Shown here in pieces: positions 1 to 11,752 of a stretch of 64,000 nucleotides of DNA; the first letter of the stretch is position 1, and every line of letters starts with the position of its first letter. Source of the stretch: Paragonimus skrjabini miyazakii (Eukaryota; Platyhelminthes; Trematoda; Plagiorchiida; Troglotrematidae); contig JTDE01001356.1 in the NCBI GenBank assembly GCA_014338405.1, forward strand, positions 64,964 through 128,963, read 5' to 3'. The position numbers and the translations under genes are program-made. The notes below the pieces were generated by a model. It did no database searches and was not told the DNA's origin. It saw only the letters and a list, made by a program, of their open reading frames with translations.

Positions 1-583
1 TGGGTTTTCTGCCTGCCATTCTTCGTTCGTTGGTCCAATTCTGTTGAGCGATGGCTCGTCCGTCATCCTTATTGTCCGCAATCCATTCGCTGTGGGCTTT
101 GAACATATCTGACCATCGCGTTGAGATATTCCACCGATTTGGTTACCCATCACAGTACGTTTCTGTGTCTGCTTCCTGCTGGAGGCCCGATCGGACATTC
201 TTGTCGATTTCTTCAGCTTTGCACATGACTGCATGCATTGTATGCCACACATTGTTCTACGGCCAAGTCTCAGCGACAACATCAACTCTAACAGCACGAT
301 CTTTTAACTCGTTGAGCTAAGAATCATTAAAAGCTGATGAGCCTAACTTCGTTAATAGCGTCATCTCATCTGCCAGATTTACTTTCGGTGTCGCTCTCGA
401 TACCGAGTGAGAGACGATTGGATCGATATTCACATAATAACAAATCTGCTTAAACCATAGCGAATACCAACGGTGGTATGACACACATCCCGCCTCAGTC
501 CTTCGAAGGAACTCGTCAGAAATGCTTGCAGAAAAGTGTGACCATTAAAACTACAAATATGTGCCAATTATTCTTGCTTTAGG
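1..583. repeat. Unclassified dispersed repeat C, copy 1
   Basis: This block matches 20685-21267 base for base with a constant offset of 20684 and no net indel. By eye about 25 differences are visible, most in a patch near 425-465 of this copy. It starts at or before the window edge, so its left end is unknown. The minus strand has a longer readable frame broken by stops, suggesting a decayed or non-coding mobile element, but I recognise no domain. An inverted TCCTTCGAAGGA hairpin lies near 495-506. Confidence 0.8.
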
Positions 584-1479
584 AGACAAACGTTATCTGA
601 CGGTGTAGGAGAAGTAAGTAAATTGGACGAGAACGTAACGTCTGATATTTCATAGTCGTTAACTTTAAAGAGTCCACCCGGAATCCTTGACTTAAAAGTC
701 CAGTCTGCGAGCCCATAACAGACATAGTCTTCATAGAGTCCGACTCCCTTGATAGTAAATGACTATTCTACCTGGAAGATATAGTGAAGAAGACACTAAA
801 GTCTGTTTCTGACTAATGTTGTGCTCCATAACTTTAGTCAAGGCTGCATCGGGCATTAAAGCAATACGCAGCACTGTTCAGCCACATGGTTAAACCCCAG
901 CGTTGAGTACCTTTTTGAACCCGTTCTTTTCACACGAATAACCATGATGTTTCACCTATAAATATAGACTATCAGTGTGTTCAAATAATCGTCTCATGGA
1001 CAACATACTCCTACCTAATCGGTAGTACGACATTCAGCCATATGAGTGTGACTGTTTTTCGTCCCCCTACTCCCATCTGACCCAGCTGACATGGTCGTAT
1101 CGATCTGGTTGAAATTCTTAGTCGATACATCCTTCCGGATCAACATAGATCGTAAGGCTGATCATCACGTCCATCATACTGAAATTTAAATGTACAGCAA
1201 GCCACCCATTAATTCATCTAATTCACCACTGCGTAGACCCATAGGTATTTTGTATTAGTGGGCCAGACAAACGTACTCTCGGACAGTCATATTTATCAGA
1301 ATGACCACCATTGGGTTGATTGGTTCGACCATAGGTAAAACAGGGGAAGGGGTAAACCATCGTATAGGTTAGTCGGGTAATTTATCCACGGAATTGTTGG
1401 ATAAATAAAACTTCAGTAGCCCATGATGGTTCAAGGATCAGGTTACCTTACTGGAGAAAATTTGGACAATAAAAGGCAA

Positions 1480-1825
1480 AGGTGACTTATCCGTGTATGG
1501 CTTGGCGTATTTAGTGATTCATATAAGACTCGACTGCAAAATAGCTGGATTCAAACCAGTGACAAAAACAACATGCAAGCACAGCATCAACTGAACTACG
1601 AATTCACGCTGGCAGCTCGGAACTGTTAAATATTTGGACTAAGTCACTCATCTTCCCTACCACCTCATCTGGAACTCACCAAATAATTCAGTGGATCAGC
1701 TGCTCCGACAAAATTTTTCAAGCAGTTCACGCTGGAATACACTAACGTCACTGCCGATCATTGAAATTGTATCAATAATGAGTTTAACGGATTCGGTCAT
1801 TTAGAAGTCTGCCTGTGAAAAAATC
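1480..1825 (-). mobile_element. Family A tRNA-related short retroelement, decayed copy
   Basis: Reverse-strand copy. A box-B-like GGATTCAAACC-type stretch (complement strand) lies near 1549-1560 and an A-box-like TCAACTGAACTACGAA complement near 1588-1603. The non-tRNA 5' domain follows up to about 1765. Beyond it, at about 1770-1825, the 3'-tail sequence of the family appears again (reverse of TTTTCACAG...TAAAT...). The copy is old, with many substitutions. Confidence 0.6.
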
Positions 1826-2479
1826 GTCAAAATTAATAATTGAGATAGTTCACCTCTAACTTCAGCTACTCGAGAAGGTGAACACAGATCACAACTATTG
1901 CCGTATTATCCAGCCATTGCAGTCTTACACCATATGTATTGTCTATTTGACGAGTAGACAATGCAAACAATAGTGTAGCCCGTAGAGGACCTCAAGATAG
2001 GAATTGCTTCTCAATTTTCCATAGGGTGTACTCGATCGTACTTTCCCTCCACCTCTTGTGCTATTTGAAAAGCTTACACAGCGTGGACACAGAAACCACG
2101 TGTATGTGCAGTACAGCCGCCGTGGCCAAGCGTAGCGTCAAACATGGTCTATCAAGCAGCAGTTTCCCCTAACATGAGCACTATCTTGACTACAATTGTT
2201 TTTCAACAGTATTTCGTTCGAATGTTTGGTTCTGTTACTTTTACTGAAGTAGCGTGATGAAGAAGCATTGAAAACAGGAATCGGAACTTTTAATTAGTGA
2301 CAACGGACATCTCCCCAAAATTAGAACGCAGAAATGTGCACTCTACACTGCATACATCCGGATCACTTATTGTGTCTCGATGCGCAGTCGAAGTCTTAAC
2401 GCATCTTCAGTTAAGCGTCTCAAATTGGCATGCTAGCGTACTGCTCAACGAAACAGTTCCAACGGTGGATTTAACTCCT

Positions 2480-2830
2480 GGCCGGCGACTCTGAGCACGT
2501 CGGTGTCGCCACCAGGCTCATCTGAACCTAGCGCTCATGTTGCCAGCTTTATCGATCGACGCACTCGGAAGGCACGTGAGACCCTCATTCGCCGGAACGA
2601 ATGTCCGTGTGCGAGTTGGCCAATTTCAAGGCCGTCTGTGTTGGGCCCGCAGGACGACTTCATCACGTGTGGGCCCAGTTTCCGCGTCCGCCCGCTGTGC
2701 CCATGCGAGCACAAACGCACCGGTGCGCCAGAAGGCGTGCACCTGTCCTGTTGGCTATTACACGTAACTTGACCGGATGCGGTCCGACTCAATCAGGTAA
2801 GGCTGTTCCGAACCTCGGAGATTTACGTGG
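2480..2830. other. GC- and CpG-rich block of unknown nature
   Basis: The composition differs clearly from the surrounding AT-rich DNA, with many CG dinucleotides. Several overlapping frames are open on both strands, which is expected from the composition. A sequence fitting a splice donor, CAATCAGGTAAGG, occurs at about 2790-2802. No protein family is recognised. It could be a promoter or first exon of another transcript, a retroelement 5' region, or a CpG island-like segment. Confidence 0.3.
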
Positions 2831-5442
2831 TTTTCTGTTACATTCGTTCTAAGCCGGCTATACATTTTTCGATCTACCAGCTCGCCACCGTAAGACACCG
2901 TGAGTTATCAAGGGGGTAAGTTTGGGACTGTTAGTCACGTTCTTCTGTTCTCAAATGAGGGTCCCTTGGCCCGCTTGTTTGAGCTAGGGTTTGATCACGT
3001 TCAATGGCGTGCGTTTAGGCGTTTTCTGCTGGGTCACTTTCAGAGTGAAGATGACTTATGAAACGAGACATTTATTTGAGACGCAGCTGTTTGTTCGCGT
3101 TGACTTGCTGCTGACACTTCGTTGGCCTCTTGAAGTTGAGTTTCTGAACACGGACACCGTATGGTAGATCTCTTTTTCCTAATGCCAAGGGTTTATTTTA
3201 ATCTTATTCACGTTATCTTAACATGGTTGCACATCGTGTGCTTGCAAGTCGCGTTCAGTGATAATGAGGTTGGTGATCGGATCAAGCTTTGGACTGGCTT
3301 GTGCACAGATTTCCCCTAGCCTGTTACTGATACATACGATCGCTGTGACAAGTTTGTGTGATCCAAACCTGTACAGCAATTTCATTGAAATGAATACATT
3401 ATCTCCGATTCGTAACCAGACTTTAATACAGCTCATCAGCTAATGTTCTGTTTAGTGTCACTTCAATAGTGTGTAGTGTGACTGAAACCGAAGCACTCGA
3501 ACTGGTATACTTTTTTGAAGTTATTTTACACTTTGATTCACACCAGAATCAAAAATGCAGTTGTTCCATACTGTAGGGCGACTCCAATACTTTGCTAGAT
3601 GAGATACGATCAGGGCAGATTTCGGAGCACAATGGCTCCCCCAACAGACCGTTTCCCTATGGAAGCTGATTCTGTCATTTCCAGAAGTGTTTGTTCTGAA
3701 GTTAGACAGGACTACCCTCCTAGAAAGATCACCTCGGTACAGAGACCGGTCATCGTTTGCTGCCTTGGTGACGGATATCCGAAAATATTCGATCAATAAC
3801 TATCGTTTGTAATTGCCGACGAACTGGGCCTTAAGTTATCTCGTCCCAGCAGTAGTTAGCTTTTCAAATCCCAAAACAACAAGTTATCAGTTGGCGTTCT
3901 CCCTCTAGTGTGCCCTGTATGATTCGCGAGTTTTCGGTGACAAGTTTCAAGACTTGACCAGATTGTCGCGCGAATATATTTTCAATTGTGATGGAAACCC
4001 GTTGTTCTGCCGAGTGTTGCCTAATAGGATGTTTGGTTATAAATGCAGTACGGTTTCACGAACTACAAGTTCAGAGTAAAGATTGACGGTTTATTGTGTT
4101 GTAGTACTATAGATGTAAAACTGGAATCTATGGTTATTAGAAAAATGAACATTCCTGCTACTTCGAAATGAACGATTGTGCACTACACGGTCTACAGTAT
4201 TCAATGAACAGCAAGGACCAGATGACGCATGAAACACACCGTGATTGTCTGAATAATCTCCACATCATCATTGTCATCATAGACAACAATAAATCAGTGG
4301 TTCTCACTGATACTTAACTGCAAATTGCTAATGGATCAAAGGAAGATTTTGGAGCTATTGAAAATTTGTACTTCTGAGGTAGATGCTGACATCATTATCA
4401 ATATTATCGTTATCTCTCAGGTTACAAACTGTCGATGCTAGAGCTATATAATTATGCAAAGCTAGACGCAAGAACTATTTTCTGAGGCATATATTGTGTG
4501 TGAAGTTTGCAAACAGGTTGGTATTTTCATTCATTTTCAACATGTTAGATAAACACTCCATGTAGAATTTATAAGATCAGTAGTTCGTGGTTGAACGTAC
4601 TGTCACCATAGCATGACTCGAGAGGTGTGTTCCAGATGAAGCAGAGCCTTCACTAACAATTGCAGAGTATTACTAACTCCTAATTATTTGGAATGAAGCC
4701 ATCAAACGTAGTTTGCCAGGTTGTGGGAGACTTGAACGTGAATAATTGGTTTCAGTTGAAACCGTATGTTGTATTATTTCTCACCCGAATAAGAATATCT
4801 TGATTGACAAAAGTGTGCTGTAGGGGATTCTGGTGAGGAGGTGATGAGAAAATCAGCCTGAGCACTGAAGGGGCGATCACACACGGCAGTACACTTCCTT
4901 GCATTCATGTGGGAACCTACTTCCGGATTTTACAGTGCTGGAAGTGAAAGTAATAAGCTTGAAGTCGGCCGAACAACTATATTGAAGAACAATTCCGTAT
5001 GATCTTTTGTAACGTAATAAAATGTTTCGGTCCTCAGAACAGGCTTTTCTTGTTTTCACTTACAATGGTCTGCAGAGGCATGACTGCTGTCTAACTGTTT
5101 ATCAGAGTGTCCGGAACTTACTTTTGCAGGCTTGAAAATGCAATGTTGAATTTATATTTAACAGTTTAAGTTCTAATATCTAGTCGGGATTTTGATCTGT
5201 CACACGCTGGTGTGCGTTGTTCGTGTAATCCACAAGGCACTCTAGCTCAGCTGATTTTGTCGATTGACTAATGGGTTTATCATCATACGGTTTTAAGTGA
5301 GCTGAACTCAGTGGTTTGAACGCTCGTTATTGAACTCGGTTAGGAACCAAAGGTGTGCTACCATCAAGATTGCTACCATGAGTCCATCGACCTGCCCGCC
5401 CAAGCTCACACACGAAAGTGAGTTACACGCTATCACCCATCC

Positions 5443-5462
5443 GTGTGTGTGTGTGTGTGTGC
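5443..5462. repeat. (GT)10 microsatellite
   Basis: Uninterrupted GT dinucleotides, followed by GCGTACCCGCGC. Simple repeat, about 240 bp upstream of the first dynein exon. Confidence 0.95.
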
Positions 5463-5705
5463 GTACCCGCGCACATCTGCGCATGTTTGTGCGAGCAACC
5501 AGCTGCCGAAGAACGCTGTTTATTCTAATATTGGGAGCTGTACTCCGGCTCTTCCGTTTGTGAGGTCAGCATGTTGACCACCGTTCTGCTGACCCCAAAC
5601 TAAGCATGATAAAATCATCATATTTAGGACTTCAGTCACATAATTCTTTTAAAGATTGCACGTTTGAAATGGATTTCATTTATCTGACTATTTTTTTTAT
5701 GACAG

Positions 5706-5891
5706 ACGAACCGTAATCTGTTCAAAGCTGAAGAGAATTCCAGCTCCTGGGACAGATATGTTCTCTTTGTTGATGAAATAGTGGAGAGTGGAATGATAAA
5801 CACAATTGAGTGCAGCATGAAGTATCTACTCACAGAAACTGAGGATCAACCATCTACAGCAGCCCTTTTCGAAGCCCAGATGGAACTACAG
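5706..5891 (+). CDS. DNAH9/11/17: Dynein heavy chain exon a (tail), 62 codons
   Basis: This is the first exon recognised in the window. It begins after a T-rich tract and CAG at 5703-5705 and ends before GTAAGCC. It reads from TNRNLFKAEENSSSWDRYVL to FEAQMELQ. The RYVLFVDEIVESGM stretch corresponds to the conserved Y-x-x-Y/F-VDEMV patch in the N-terminal tail of axonemal beta heavy chains, a region involved in chain dimerisation and intermediate-chain binding. Both ends are phase 0 and the reading continues directly into the next exon (TPEVVFRPSL). The fragment is residues 1-62 of what the window encodes and roughly residue 850-900 of a full chain. Its preceding exon was not found. Confidence 0.85.
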
Positions 5892-8246
5892 GTAAGCCAA
5901 TCTGACATTAAGTTCACAAAATAATTTGCTTTTGAAATGATTATTAACCTTTCAATTATTATAGTTACATGCTGGCTATCTGGAACTGTCTTAAACTGAC
6001 AACAAGGTAGAGCTTATCGACTTTTGTACCAACTTAAAATGTGAGTGATTAAAGATTACTTATACAGCCTACTCAAGCGTTTGTAAGTAAACCGTTTTGA
6101 CCGAGCCAAGTGATTTTTTAATCTAGACTGTGCGCTTTTGTAGAGGTAGGGTGCATCAGAGTTTAGCGCACGGTTTGTCTTACACATTATTGCTGTGATC
6201 ACTATTGTCGACCGTAAAGCATTGACTTACCAGCGCGACTTCATATACCGTTCAGTAGTTTATGTCGTGTCCATTCACTAGATCTGTATTTTAACCACTG
6301 GGTTCTCTGTGTTCATTTGACTGAGACACTTTATTAGGGCAGTGACACATATGCGTATTTAACGGAGCGCTGCGTTAGTATTCTATGTATCCATGCAAAT
6401 TTTATTCCCACAGTTGATGTTTATATTGATGATGATATACATACCCAGTGCTGACGCAACTGAGTGTCAACTACACTTGTGAAGGATTACCACGAGACTT
6501 GCTTACACTTTGATTGGACCAAAACAGATCTTCGTACAACCTGCATAGAAGACAATACTATCTCAGTTATACTTCAAAATATTTGAAACCAGCATTGAAT
6601 TCGGGATTTCGATGGGAAGCTGATACTTACCCACCATTGTCTTCTTAATTTTAAACCTAAACTTACAGTGTTGACAATGTTCGCATGCGTCTGATACTTG
6701 AGCATTGCCCGAAACCGGACAGAGCCCATAGGTTACTTGCGCCGTACCGTTTGTAGTTCCATCCGTGGACTCTATGTCCGAAGGAACAAGATAGAGACTG
6801 GTGTAAACTATTATCTACATTATGTCGAAGCTGGTGAAAAGAATCTCCTACTTCACAGAAGGAAGGTGCGAATTGGTCTAGGATGAGTCCTAAGCTAATA
6901 AGAAAAGCGACTGCTGGCTATTATTTATAAGCAGTGTGCCAGAGTTTATAGGTTAGATGAGACTCAATTATGAAAAATTTGCGCTTCGGTGACGGAAACA
7001 AGCCAAAACGGAACGAGCGCATCACCAGCTGAGCTACGAAATTTGAACCCGGTTACCTGCCAGACCCACTGTTTAATGTGAAATCCATCAAACGATCCAG
7101 TGGAGTGACGGCCGAATCAGGATTTACCAAACAGTTCACATTGGAATCCGCCAACGCCGTTGTTGAGCATTGAACTTATGTTACCTGTAAGGTAGTGACA
7201 GGTTTCATAATTTAAATGAGACCCAATTGTCTCAAAAGAATTACCTACTTAAAAAAGAATAAGTAGTATAGAGTCACTAACAAAAATGTGCTCGGGGTGG
7301 GGGAGCTGCAGTTTCAAGAGCTAGCAGAGCCGATTAAATTGTAGTGTTAGGTGTGCACAATAACTAAGATAAACCTATGTTGTATTCGAAGTAGGTAGAA
7401 TGAATAAAAGTGAATTAGTCGAAATGAGGTTAGAGTAGATTTATTTGCTCCATTGGCATCACCTTGTGCTTCCTCGTAAGTGATCCACTGCGGATGTACT
7501 GATGATTTTTCAGTTCAAGAAAACTGGCGCATTCACAAATGTTCACGGTGTCACACCATACGGCCTCATCTGTATTATCGGCAATGTTATTATCACTTCC
7601 GGAACCCTCACGTGCGCGTGCAGATCGTCCGCGCTCACACATCTCCCATAAATGGAAGTCCAGTGGCAACTAAAAGTCAGCACCAAAGATCAGTTGACGT
7701 AACTGAGTTCACCACATGTGATATTTTGAGCTTAGTTAGACGTTAATTTCGTGAATAGAACAAATGTACATAAATGAGCTACACAGTGCATAGTGCTGTT
7801 TACGATTAACAGCAAGCGGTGAACGGATATACGCTCGAAAGTTAACTTGCTCTCATCCAATAATTACAATGATATGCAAAGAAGTGAATTTATCGACATA
7901 AAGAGACTAGGAAGAAAAGTATGAGAAGCAAAAAAGAAGAAACTGTGTATTATGTATGTACGATTGATACAGAGACTCGCTCATCATATGTACACAAAAT
8001 TTGGTCCATTCTAAGTGAAATCAATCACTCCGTTCACACAGTCACCACAAAACTCTTGGGTTTACAGACTCTATTTAGTACTCACCTCAAACCCGGTACA
8101 GTGTGAGAGATTCAACTCTAAAAGGTCCAACTAGTTTTGTAATAGTTTGGGCATAATGAGTCCATTCGTATGATAAGGTGTTGTATCAAATCTGTGAAAG
8201 TGGTGTCCTCTGGAGTGAACGCTGATTTTCGTACTATGTGTTTTAG
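5892..8246 (+). other. Dynein intron 1 (2,355 bp)
   Basis: Bounded by GTAAGC and TTTTAG. It contains a family A repeat at about 6917-7243. The remaining sequence shows no gene or repeat that I recognise. Confidence 0.75.
6917..7243 (-). mobile_element. Family A tRNA-related short retroelement
   Basis: Reverse-strand copy. Left end (3' tail): TATTATTTATAAGCAGTGTG and AGATGAGACTCAATTATGAA. Next comes the tRNA-like part with the A-box complement CACCAGCTGAGCTACGAA near 7023-7040; the box-B part is shortened. The 5' domain is at about 7040-7175. On the far right (7180-7243) the tail recurs: TTAAATGAGACCCAATTG is the reverse of the tail's TCTCAT-TTAAAT stretch. The tail is therefore present on both sides. 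Confidence 0.7.
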
Positions 8247-8390
8247 ACTCCTGAAGTGGTTTTTCGACCATCTTTGGACTTCAGTGCTCCAAATGGATTT
8301 TACAAACTTGTCAAAGGAATTGTGGAAGACATTTATAAACAAGCTCGTTATATACCTCGTCTTGCCAGTCCAGTCGGAGATGATTATTGG
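8247..8390 (+). CDS. DNAH9/11/17: Dynein heavy chain exon b (tail), 48 codons
   Basis: The acceptor is GTGTTTTAG (AG at 8245-8246) and the donor is TGG|GTGAGT. The peptide TPEVVFRPSLDFSAPNGFYK through DIYKQARYIPRLASPVGDDYW matches the family pattern of an F-x-P-x-L-D segment, then a short helix, then a VPRLA-like motif. It is part of the helical tail just before the conserved dynein N-terminal region 2. Phase 0 at both ends. The match is weaker than for later exons, as expected for the fast-evolving tail, but length, frame and junction continuity with both neighbours support it. Confidence 0.82.
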
Positions 8391-9694
8391 GTGAGTTCAT
8401 TGTGTGAGGGACCAGAAATGTATACCACTCTGACAGTTGCTTAATAGGCAAGTTGGTAACTCACGTCCAAACTACTCTTTTACTTGCAAGCTCATGCTTA
8501 GATTTCAGATCTATACAATCTGACTTGAAAATGACTCGGTGTAGTTGGTATCATACTGATATGTTGACAATTTAGTTAACAGAAGGTAGTATGTTATCGG
8601 TCATTGCAGCTACAAAAGTGAGCAGATGCATATTTGTGAACTAAGACAGTCAGTTTTGGAAATGATCCATTACTTGTGTCCAGATCGAGATGGTATGGTT
8701 GTGCGCATGATACAGTCGTGAGCGTGAATATACCCGCCTTTCCAATTTGTTGCTCTTGTGGCGTAACAATAAGAGATGTAAAAAATTTCGTTAACCAAAT
8801 CTTATAAGACTAACCGAGTTTCTTAACTGTTGTGTTGAAGACACAAATTGTTCCATATCTTCATTACTTATACAATTATGACGTCTTTCTTTAGCTCTCA
8901 CAGAGACCGACTATGTTTTTGTCGGTCAAAAACACCTTATGCTGAGCCGGCGAATAACCGGCGGTCATAACTGATCATCAGTAGACGCAAGTGTTAATTT
9001 ATAAAACTGGTCAAACGAATGTTCAGATTGTGTGTCCATTACCGTCTCTACCTGACCCAGTAAAGATAGTCGTTGACTAAAGAATAGCCAGTCCCTGAAC
9101 AACCTAGGAATGTCGTATCAATACAATTATTTTCAAACCTCGTGCTGCTATTTTTATGAATAAAACCGCTTATATTTAAAAAAAAGAACACTATGTTTTC
9201 AGTCCCAAGTTGATTCAACTGCCTACCTTAATTACAGCTGAATCGATTGCCGATAAATGCCACAATCATACTTTATTTTTCTATAAGAAATGTGTGGTAC
9301 CCTCGTGACCTCCGTGAGCTATCTTCCTCCGCAAAACTTGATTGCTCAAGATGAAGGACGTAAGCTCGCTCCAATCATTCGCTAATCAGTGCCTGCCTTC
9401 ACTCTCTTGCACGAGTTATCATAAACAGGCAAGAAACGAGAGGTAGGAGAAGGATATCTGGTGGTCCGGGTCAAACAGGTCCACTCTGTTAGCTGTTCAG
9501 AATGCACAGACCTACTTGGTTGAGCTATGCATTTATAACACCGACTACTCATCTACCACACCGAGCATTGGTCACCTATGCCGCAATCGATTGGTATAAG
9601 TTTCAAACATAAGCACGAAGAAATGAAGAGTTATCAGTAAGTTTACCACTGTAGATCACGTTCGTTCTCCGAGCCTACATGTTCGTGACTGGCC

Positions 9695-9765
9695 GTCTGT
9701 GGTTAGAGACATTGAGGGAGGTGGCAACAAATTGGATTCGGTGACTTGTATCCTGCCGTTTTGTG
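9695..9765 (+). mobile_element. Small RTE-like LINE 3'-end fragment
   Basis: CTGTGGTTAGAGACATTGAG and the following bases translate as LWLETLREVATNW. This is the RWLETLxEMAxNRxQW block found at the C-terminus of the RTE-like open frames at 20150 and 56205 in this window. Only about 70 bp are recognisable. Confidence 0.5.
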
Positions 9766-9856
9766 AACATATTGCTCATGAGGTGGGGAAACCAAACGAA
9801 GCAAGAGCACTAGAGTCATGAGTCGTCTTGCCTCTGGTATTCTGATATACACTATT

Positions 9857-10580
9857 GAATGTTCTCTGCGACCACAATTTACAAAATGTTTTTGGAGGGC
9901 ATTGTCTACGTTAACTTAATGTTAGGTAATGAAGTTACGATGGTAGTCGACTGGTTCATAAATTTGGGAAGCTGCATCGAAAGCGGTGATGCTACAGAAA
10001 GTGAAGGAGATGCTCGTATTCCAAGTGCTAATTCAGGGTTTGCTATCCTGCAACATTTTTAGACACAGGCCTATATCTGCAACGCGTAATGGACGCATAT
10101 ATAGAGCGACCGTAATAACCATGTTACTCTGCGACTGCAAAACTTGCCTATTTACAGTAGAAGATATGGACTGTATTCTACTATACGATCATCGATGTCT
10201 ACACTCAGTCGTTGACATCGTGTGATACCAACGGGTAAACAGCGATATGATTAGGAGATGGAAATTTAGTAGCAACCGGGTTAGTTGAGGCGCAGATTTA
10301 AGTAGTTAGGCCAGGTGCTAGGGATAACTGATCGTCTGCCATTCAGAGTAGTCTGCCGATGTTGCAGTCGACTGGCGTTAGGTGCAGGGTGGTACATGTT
10401 GACTTAGCGTAGCAAAATGAGATCGATTAACCACTGTAACTCCACTTTGTCTCTCGCGTCCCGCAATTCGCAGATTAGGGAATTGGAGACGCCAGAAGAA
10501 ATGACTTCCAATAAGACTGGCGTGTGTTGCGGTTGTTTGATTAAGCTGTTTGTCCAATAAACACAAGTGATGAAATAATC
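9857..10580 (+). mobile_element. Decayed RTE-like LINE fragment (C-terminal part of the reverse transcriptase protein)
   Basis: Frames around 9859-10225 read VVDWFINLGSCIESGDATES, then RIYRATVITMLLCDCKTC and TVEDMDCILLYDHRCLHSVV. These align with the F-x-YLGSxIS...VYxxYVRSxLLYGSETW...DxxRLxVFDHRCLR region that follows the catalytic core in the complete element at 53-56 kb. From about 10297 to 10550 it parallels the fragment at 19.96-20.22 kb (AGTTAGGCCAGGTGCTAGGG and onwards). There are several frameshifts and stops, so it is a dead copy. No triplet tail is left. Confidence 0.7.
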
Positions 10581-11410
10581 ACTGAAAGGTACAAGGTGAA
10601 TATCACCTTACTATCACATATCACCCTTTTTATAGAGGTGTTTAAAGTTAAACATAAGGTATAGTAATAGTAATCGGGCCATATCTTTACTCTTTCTTTT
10701 GAGTCCTAACTAAAGCCTCTCTCCATGGTAATATAGTAATTAAAGAACAATATGTTTGGCTGATGTTTTGTTTTTATGCCAATGTTGATTATGACTTTCT
10801 GTATAAAGGACAACCTGTCAGACCTTCGCAACGCAGTTCACATATACGTGCAAGTTGCAGAGTGAGATCTCCATCTTAATGAATTTTCAGAGTAGCCTGA
10901 ACGATCGATGAATCCTACTTTTTATCCGTGTTTCTTGTTTAGTTTGTGGATTAGATGATCTCATATGTGTATATGCAAATGCACTTGCGTACACGTACAT
11001 AAACTAATTTGCATGTAACTACAAGGTTGTGTTGTCTGTACTAGTCCTTCATTGTTCAAACAGCATTATTACTTGAAATCAACCACCCTGTAAAACGAGA
11101 CTAGAATAAAAACATACATTCTGATGTTCATCTAATAAGCATAGTTATGAATGTTTAGTGATGTTGTCACATACAACCTCTGAATGTTGTTAGAATTAGT
11201 GAGGCCGACCAAACGACTGCCTTTTGCTAAAGTCAAACACTAGTTAACTGCTAACATTAAGCGTGTATAACTGCACTACAGGCATGCACAAAACCACGTA
11301 GCTTTTGTTTGTCTGAATTTAAGTCTGACAGAAAAAACATACTACAAATGACGATGTTATTGTCCAATTTTGTTTTGGATCTATTTTCAACCATGTTATT
11401 TCTTTTCAAG

Positions 11411-11752
11411 GACAAAATGTGCTGCAATGATCGCTTGAGTGAAATGCAACAGATTCTTCTAGAACGTGTTCAAGAAGTGATCAAAAAAGTGATAGCATAT
11501 CAAACCGGTTTCGATAGTTATTCCTATCTATGGATTGACGATCGTGAAGAGTGTATGCAACAGTTTCTCACTTACGGTCAAGTCCTTAGTCCTGAAGAGT
11601 TGGATCTGCTGGCTGCAAGTGCTCTTACGCAGACTACCAAAGGTGGTGCGGATGAGGGGGATGAACATTCTCCTCTTGGACTGATTCCTAAGGCTCCTAC
11701 ATTGAACCAATTCAAGGAACAGATTGATCAATATGAGAAAATCTATATTGAG
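11411..11752 (+). CDS. DNAH9/11/17: Dynein heavy chain exon c (tail), 114 codons
   Basis: The acceptor is TCTTTTCAAG and the donor is GAG|GTACGT. The exon encodes DKMCCNDRLSEMQQ, then FDSYSYLWIDDREECMQQFL, then APTLNQFKEQIDQYEKIYIE. The SYLWIDDR...QFLTYG and LNQFKEQIDQYEKIY blocks are diagnostic of DNAH9/11/17 heavy chains. Between them sits a low-complexity acidic insertion (around TQTTKGGADEGDEHS) where vertebrate chains have a shorter spacer. The start at 11411 is chosen because the upstream open frame is not dynein-like and an AG directly precedes GAC. A decayed CR1-like retroelement begins about 118 bp downstream inside the intron. Confidence 0.88.

Larger units (their letters stand above)
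584..5705. other. Upstream flank or 5' intron of the dynein gene, no exon recognised
   Basis: This 5.1-kb stretch holds a family A repeat (about 1480-1825), a GC-rich block (about 2480-2830), a (GT)10 run at 5443-5462 and otherwise low-information AT-rich DNA. Short open frames at 2297-2852, 3258-3443 and 3599-3799 show no similarity to dynein tail segments or to any family I know. If the gene continues upstream, this is intron sequence. Confidence 0.5.
8391..11410 (+). other. Dynein intron 2 (3,020 bp)
   Basis: Bounded by GTGAGT and CAAG. It holds decayed RTE-like LINE pieces at about 9695-9765 and 9857-10580. Sequence on either side (8391-9690 and 10590-11410) shows nothing recognisable. 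Confidence 0.75.

Noticed and set aside
495..520. CTGACGA plus perfect hairpin on the reverse strand of repeat C
   Set aside because: The hairpin is followed by TGAGG instead of GAAA in both copies, and copy 2 has CTGCCGA.
11309..11410. Upstream extension of exon c
   Set aside because: The residues are hydrophobic and not dynein-like; an acceptor AG sits directly before GACAAA at 11411.
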